A stretch of 64,000 nt of DNA, taken from Sphingobacteriales bacterium (GTDB lineage: Bacteria; Bacteroidota; Bacteroidia; Chitinophagales; Chitinophagaceae). The DNA is taken from assembly GCA_016219985.1 (NCBI GenBank), contig JACRJO010000001.1, positions 94,079 to 158,078 on the forward strand. Direction: 5' to 3'. A model generated the notes under the pieces. It was not told the DNA's origin and made no database searches. It was given only the letters and a program-made list of their open reading frames with translations. A program made the position numbers and the translations under genes. Shown here in pieces: positions 60,983 to 64,000 of this stretch (position 1 is its first letter; every line of letters begins with the position of its first letter).

Positions 60983-62602
60983 TTATTTATGTACAGACTG
61001 TACATGTGAAAAATTTTCGATTTTATACGCGTCCTTAAACCCCACCAGGGTGAGGCGGATCTTTTTCAGCGGTACTTTAATATCCCTGAATTCCTTGATC
61101 AGTTCCAGCACATCAAAATCGATATACCGGGTACGGGACGCATCGATAATCACCGTGGAATTTTCCGGCATATGATCCAGGGTCTCCCGGATCGCCGCTT
61201 TGTTCAGGAACGAAACCTCTTCGGAAAGGCGGATCCGGATCAGGTCCCCGTCCTGGTGATTTTCGGAATGGAAATAATAGGAATTTTTCAGGTTGCCGTA
61301 CAAAATAGAACCGGCTGCTGTCAGCAACCCGGTCAATACGCCAACCAGCAAGCCCTTCCCGCTCAAAGAAGGCATTACATTGAAGAGATCAATGGCCAGG
61401 ATCACTGTTACGGTAGTGATAAACGGGATAAACTGGAATTTACCTGCCTCCCAGAAATTTTTGAATACAGCAGGTTTTGCCAGTTTATAGCCGGTCAGCA
61501 ACAGGATGGCCGCCAGTGAGGATAGGGGGATCTTATTCAGCAGGCCGGGTAACAGGATGACGGACAATAATAGCAGGACGCCGTGGATAATGGCCGACAT
61601 TTTTGACCGGGCCCCTGCATTCACATTGGCGCTGCTGCGCACAATAACGCTGGTAACCGGTAAGCCCCCGGCCAGTCCCGCCACAGCATTTCCGACCCCC
61701 TGGGCCAATAACTCCCGGTTGGTATTGGTCACCCTCCGTTCGGGGTCCAGGTTATCGATGGCCTCAATACTCAGCAGGGTCTCCAGGGAAGCAACCAGGG
61801 CGATCACTATTCCATACACGATCACGGTGCCGTTCAGGAACCCGCTGAAATCAGGCAGGGTGAAAAAACGGAAAAACTCGCTGGCGCTTCCGGCCACTTT
61901 TAGCTGCACCAGGTGTTCGTTTTGCACGGCCAGTTTACTGCCTGCACGGATCCATGCTTCATTAAGGAAAACAGAAAGCAGGACGGCCACCAGGGCCCCG
62001 GGAATAAAACCAACCCTCTTTTTAAGAACAGGTTTTTCCCAAGCGATCATAATGATGATAGATAAGATACAAAGCAGGAAAACACCGGCATGAATATGCT
62101 GCAGGGGTTGCAACAACTCATGCAAATCCTCCTGGCCAAAGGGAAACAGTTCGGTCACATTCCCTTTTTCATCCTTATCATACCCGAAGGCATGGGGAAT
62201 TTGCTTGGCAATGATCAGGAGTCCGATACCGGTAAGCATCCCCTTGATCACGCTCCCGGGAATATAATTGGCGATCCCGCCTAATTTTGCCAGCCCCAGC
62301 AGGATTTGCAGAATACCAGCGATAAAAACGGCGCATAAAAACAAACTGAAATCACCAATGCTGCTGATCGCTCCCAGTACCAGGGCGGCGAGGCCTGCGG
62401 CAGGACCACTGACACTCAGGGGCGAATGGCTCAAGGCCCCGATCAGGATGCCACCGATGATCCCCGATATTATTCCACTGAAAAAAGGAGCCCCGGAGGC
62501 CAGGGAAATCCCCAGGCACAAGGGAAGCGCCACTAAAAATACCACCAGTCCCGAAGGCAGATCGCTCTTCAGGCCGGCCAAAAGATTTTTTTGCTGATTC
62601 AT
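60983..62602 (-). CDS. SulP family anion (probably bicarbonate) transporter with STAS domain
   Basis: 539 residues. The N-terminal ~430 residues hold the 10-14 membrane spans of SulP (VFLVALPLCLGISLASGAP, SVSGPAAGLAAL, LPVTSVIVRSSANVNAGARSKMSAI), and residues about 440-539 are a STAS domain (STVIIDASRTRYIDFDVLELI). Its genomic bracket of two carbonic anhydrases supports bicarbonate rather than sulfate. Confidence 0.9.
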   Translation of the reverse strand: MNQQKNLLAGLKSDLPSGLVVFLVALPLCLGISLASGAPFFSGIISGIIGGILIGALSHSPLSVSGPAAGLAALVLGAISSIGDFSLFLCAVFIAGILQILLGLAKLGGIANYIPGSVIKGMLTGIGLLIIAKQIPHAFGYDKDEKGNVTELFPFGQEDLHELLQPLQHIHAGVFLLCILSIIIMIAWEKPVLKKRVGFIPGALVAVLLSVFLNEAWIRAGSKLAVQNEHLVQLKVAGSASEFFRFFTLPDFSGFLNGTVIVYGIVIALVASLETLLSIEAIDNLDPERRVTNTNRELLAQGVGNAVAGLAGGLPVTSVIVRSSANVNAGARSKMSAIIHGVLLLLSVILLPGLLNKIPLSSLAAILLLTGYKLAKPAVFKNFWEAGKFQFIPFITTVTVILAIDLFNVMPSLSGKGLLVGVLTGLLTAAGSILYGNLKNSYYFHSENHQDGDLIRIRLSEEVSFLNKAAIRETLDHMPENSTVIIDASRTRYIDFDVLELIKEFRDIKVPLKKIRLTLVGFKDAYKIENFSHVQSVHK

Positions 62603-62699
62603 ATTATAAATACAGTTTTTCCCCGGTTAAGGGATAAATAATTTCTGCCAGGAATGAATGCCATCCCTGTCGTTTACGACAATAATGTTTAAGAATCGG

Positions 62700-63071
62700 T
62701 CAGTACCGGTTGGGGGGCGGAACCAGGAGCTCACCGTGATAGGCTACATAAATTCCGGTCGTTCCTGCTTCCCTGAAAGCGGAGATCAGTGCCGGGAAAT
62801 GAAGTTCCGCGGGATGGTCATGCAGGTATTCTTCAGAAAATGAATTGACGCCGGGAGACTTTTCTTCTGTATTATTTCCAATGGGTCCGGGGGCTTCTTC
62901 TTCATTGCCATTCACCGGCAAAGAGGCGGAAGCCGTCCTGTCTTGCCTGGAATGCTCCTGCTGAGCAGTTAGTAAAAAAGGAGCGCTGATGGTCAGCCAG
63001 AGCAGGGTCAGGATCATCAGTAAGGAGGATGATCGCTGAATTTTGCTATATGACGCGCTTTCTTTTTTCAT
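62700..63071 (-). CDS. Hypothetical protein with one hydrophobic segment
   Basis: 123 residues from MKKESASYSK, with a hydrophobic helix or signal (about 20-35; LLMILTLLWLTISAPFLL) and a polar, Glu/Pro/Ser-rich mature part ending in LLVPPPNRY. No family is recognised. It lies between the SulP gene and the second carbonic anhydrase, on the SulP strand. Confidence 0.5.
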   Translation of the reverse strand: MKKESASYSKIQRSSSLLMILTLLWLTISAPFLLTAQQEHSRQDRTASASLPVNGNEEEAPGPIGNNTEEKSPGVNSFSEEYLHDHPAELHFPALISAFREAGTTGIYVAYHGELLVPPPNRY

Positions 63072-63155
63072 AAAGAAGGGTGCAAAATAAGGCATAAAGC
63101 CGGCTGGTCCAAACAAATTGAAATCCGGTGTGTTTCCTCTATTTTTAATCTCCGA

Positions 63156-63791
63156 ATGAAACCATACGAAATACTGTTAAACGACAATAAGCACTGGGCG
63201 GCGAAAAAGAAAGCGGAGGATCCGGCCTTCTTTGAACGGCTGCTCCATGTGCAATCGCCTGAATTTTTATGGATCGGCTGCAGCGACAGCCGGGTTCCCC
63301 CGGACCAGATCACCCAGACCGAACCCGGGGAAATATTCATTCACCGGAATGTGGCCAACCTCGTGGTCAATACTGATGTAAACCTGATGAGCGTGGTGGA
63401 CTATGCGGTTAATCACCTGAAAATAAACCACGTGGTGGTTTGCGGGCATTATGGCTGCGGCGGCATTAAGGCGGCTTTATCGAACCGCGATTTTGACCAG
63501 GTACTAAATATGTGGCTGGGGAATATCAAGGACATTTACCGCATTCACCGCAAGGAACTGGAAGCTATTCCCGATGAAGAACAACGGACGAACCGGATGG
63601 TGGAACTGAATGTAAAGGAGCAGGTATTTAACCTGGCCAAAACAGCATTGATCCAGCGGTCCTGGAGCAGTGACCGGCGGCCCGACCTGCATGGCTGGGT
63701 CTATGATCTGCACGATGGACTGATCAAACCAGTGGTCGAGATGAAGGCCGGGGCGGATCTGGATGGATTGTATGAATTTGAAGGACTTTGA
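63156..63791 (+). CDS. Beta-class carbonic anhydrase, second copy
   Basis: 211 residues, the E. coli Can-type form: WIGCSDSRVPPDQI (C-x-D-x-R), GEIFIHRNVANLV and VCGHYGCGGIKAA (H-x2-C). It is clearly different in sequence from the 60282-60971 enzyme. Its last codons and downstream sequence are repeated at 63963-63988. Confidence 0.93.
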   Translation: MKPYEILLNDNKHWAAKKKAEDPAFFERLLHVQSPEFLWIGCSDSRVPPDQITQTEPGEIFIHRNVANLVVNTDVNLMSVVDYAVNHLKINHVVVCGHYGCGGIKAALSNRDFDQVLNMWLGNIKDIYRIHRKELEAIPDEEQRTNRMVELNVKEQVFNLAKTALIQRSWSSDRRPDLHGWVYDLHDGLIKPVVEMKAGADLDGLYEFEGL

Positions 63792-64000
63792 AAAAGCTGC
63801 GAGCGGCGAGCTTTGAGCTTCGAGACTTAAAGGCAGATAACGAACTATAGGTCTCGTATCTCGTAACTCATAACTCGCAGCTCGTTTCCGCAACTGGAAC
63901 CAGCCACTTGCGGGCCCCAACCCCACTGATTTAACAAAAACTGCTGCCCCGGTTCGGATCGGATGAATTTGAAGGACTTTGAAAAAGCGACGAGCAGCGA
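63772..64000. repeat. Duplicated 3' end of the carbonic anhydrase gene with GAG/CTCG-rich spacer
   Basis: ATGAATTTGAAGGACTTTG followed by AAAAAGC occurs exactly at 63772-63797 and 63963-63988, 191 bases apart, and similarity continues into the flanking GCGAGC text up to the window edge. Between them lies CTCGTAACTCATAACTCGCAGCTCG-like repeat. The region has no gene. Confidence 0.7.

Overview
The window looks like chromosomal DNA of a Bacteroidota member, most likely Chitinophagaceae or a close relative. This rests on gene content: a type IX secretion C-terminal domain, a DUF5916 outer-membrane protein, the long IspG form with an inserted domain, an ECF sigma/anti-sigma/outer-membrane barrel operon, lipoproteins with short lipoboxes, and many starts without a Shine-Dalgarno. 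No search was run, so genus is not assigned. Most of the window is ordinary housekeeping and envelope DNA. The first 13 kb is accessory in character.

1-1.7 kb: a truncated DUF5009-type membrane acyltransferase and a META-domain protein. 1.8-5.7 kb: an apparent minus-strand transcription unit made of two tiny coupled ORFs, a tRNA-shaped RNA lying directly in the leader of a YkuK-type RNase H-fold gene, a BCS1-like AAA+ ATPase and the RNA ligase RtcB. I regard this as the best candidate for an undescribed system. About 1.1 kb upstream of it holds no clear larger gene but several GC-rich perfect hairpins. 6.2-9.3 kb: a DUF5131 three-Cys protein, an AT-rich TcmP partner and a PA0069-type radical SAM protein. 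9.5-13.2 kb: a 2H phosphoesterase, a UmuD homologue lacking both catalytic residues, UmuC and a DUF72 protein. Together 1.8-13.2 kb reads as an island for handling damaged RNA and DNA.

13.3-23.2 kb: peptidoglycan recycling (a NamZ-type exo-muramidase, an AmiD-like amidase lipoprotein, an AmgK kinase fused to a RapZ C-terminal domain, MurU), interleaved with the helicase RhlE, a WG-repeat protein and the fused B12-dependent mutase IcmF. 23.6-31.3 kb: an M1 peptidase, a DUF6438 protein and a 1508-residue Asp-box/Ig-like protein with a type IX tail. 31.4-36.3 kb: RidA, a degenerate hydroxyacyl-CoA dehydrogenase overlapping TsaB, an ArsR regulator with a persulfide dioxygenase-rhodanese, and a 2-oxoglutarate hydroxylase. 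36.5-47.8 kb: DUF5916, tandem lipid acyltransferases, NadB, lysoplasmalogenase, IspG, BatC, BatB and a class D beta-lactamase.

47.8-64 kb: a 42-residue lipoprotein, a DUF559 nuclease gene set in direct and inverted repeats, Kbl, the sigma/anti-sigma/barrel operon, an L,D-transpeptidase, an alpha/beta hydrolase, Acs divergent from an MHS transporter with DUF6814, and a carbonic anhydrase-SulP-carbonic anhydrase cluster for bicarbonate. Intergenic spaces are rich in several families of short dispersed repeats. I saw no rRNA, CRISPR array, insertion sequence or prophage structural genes.
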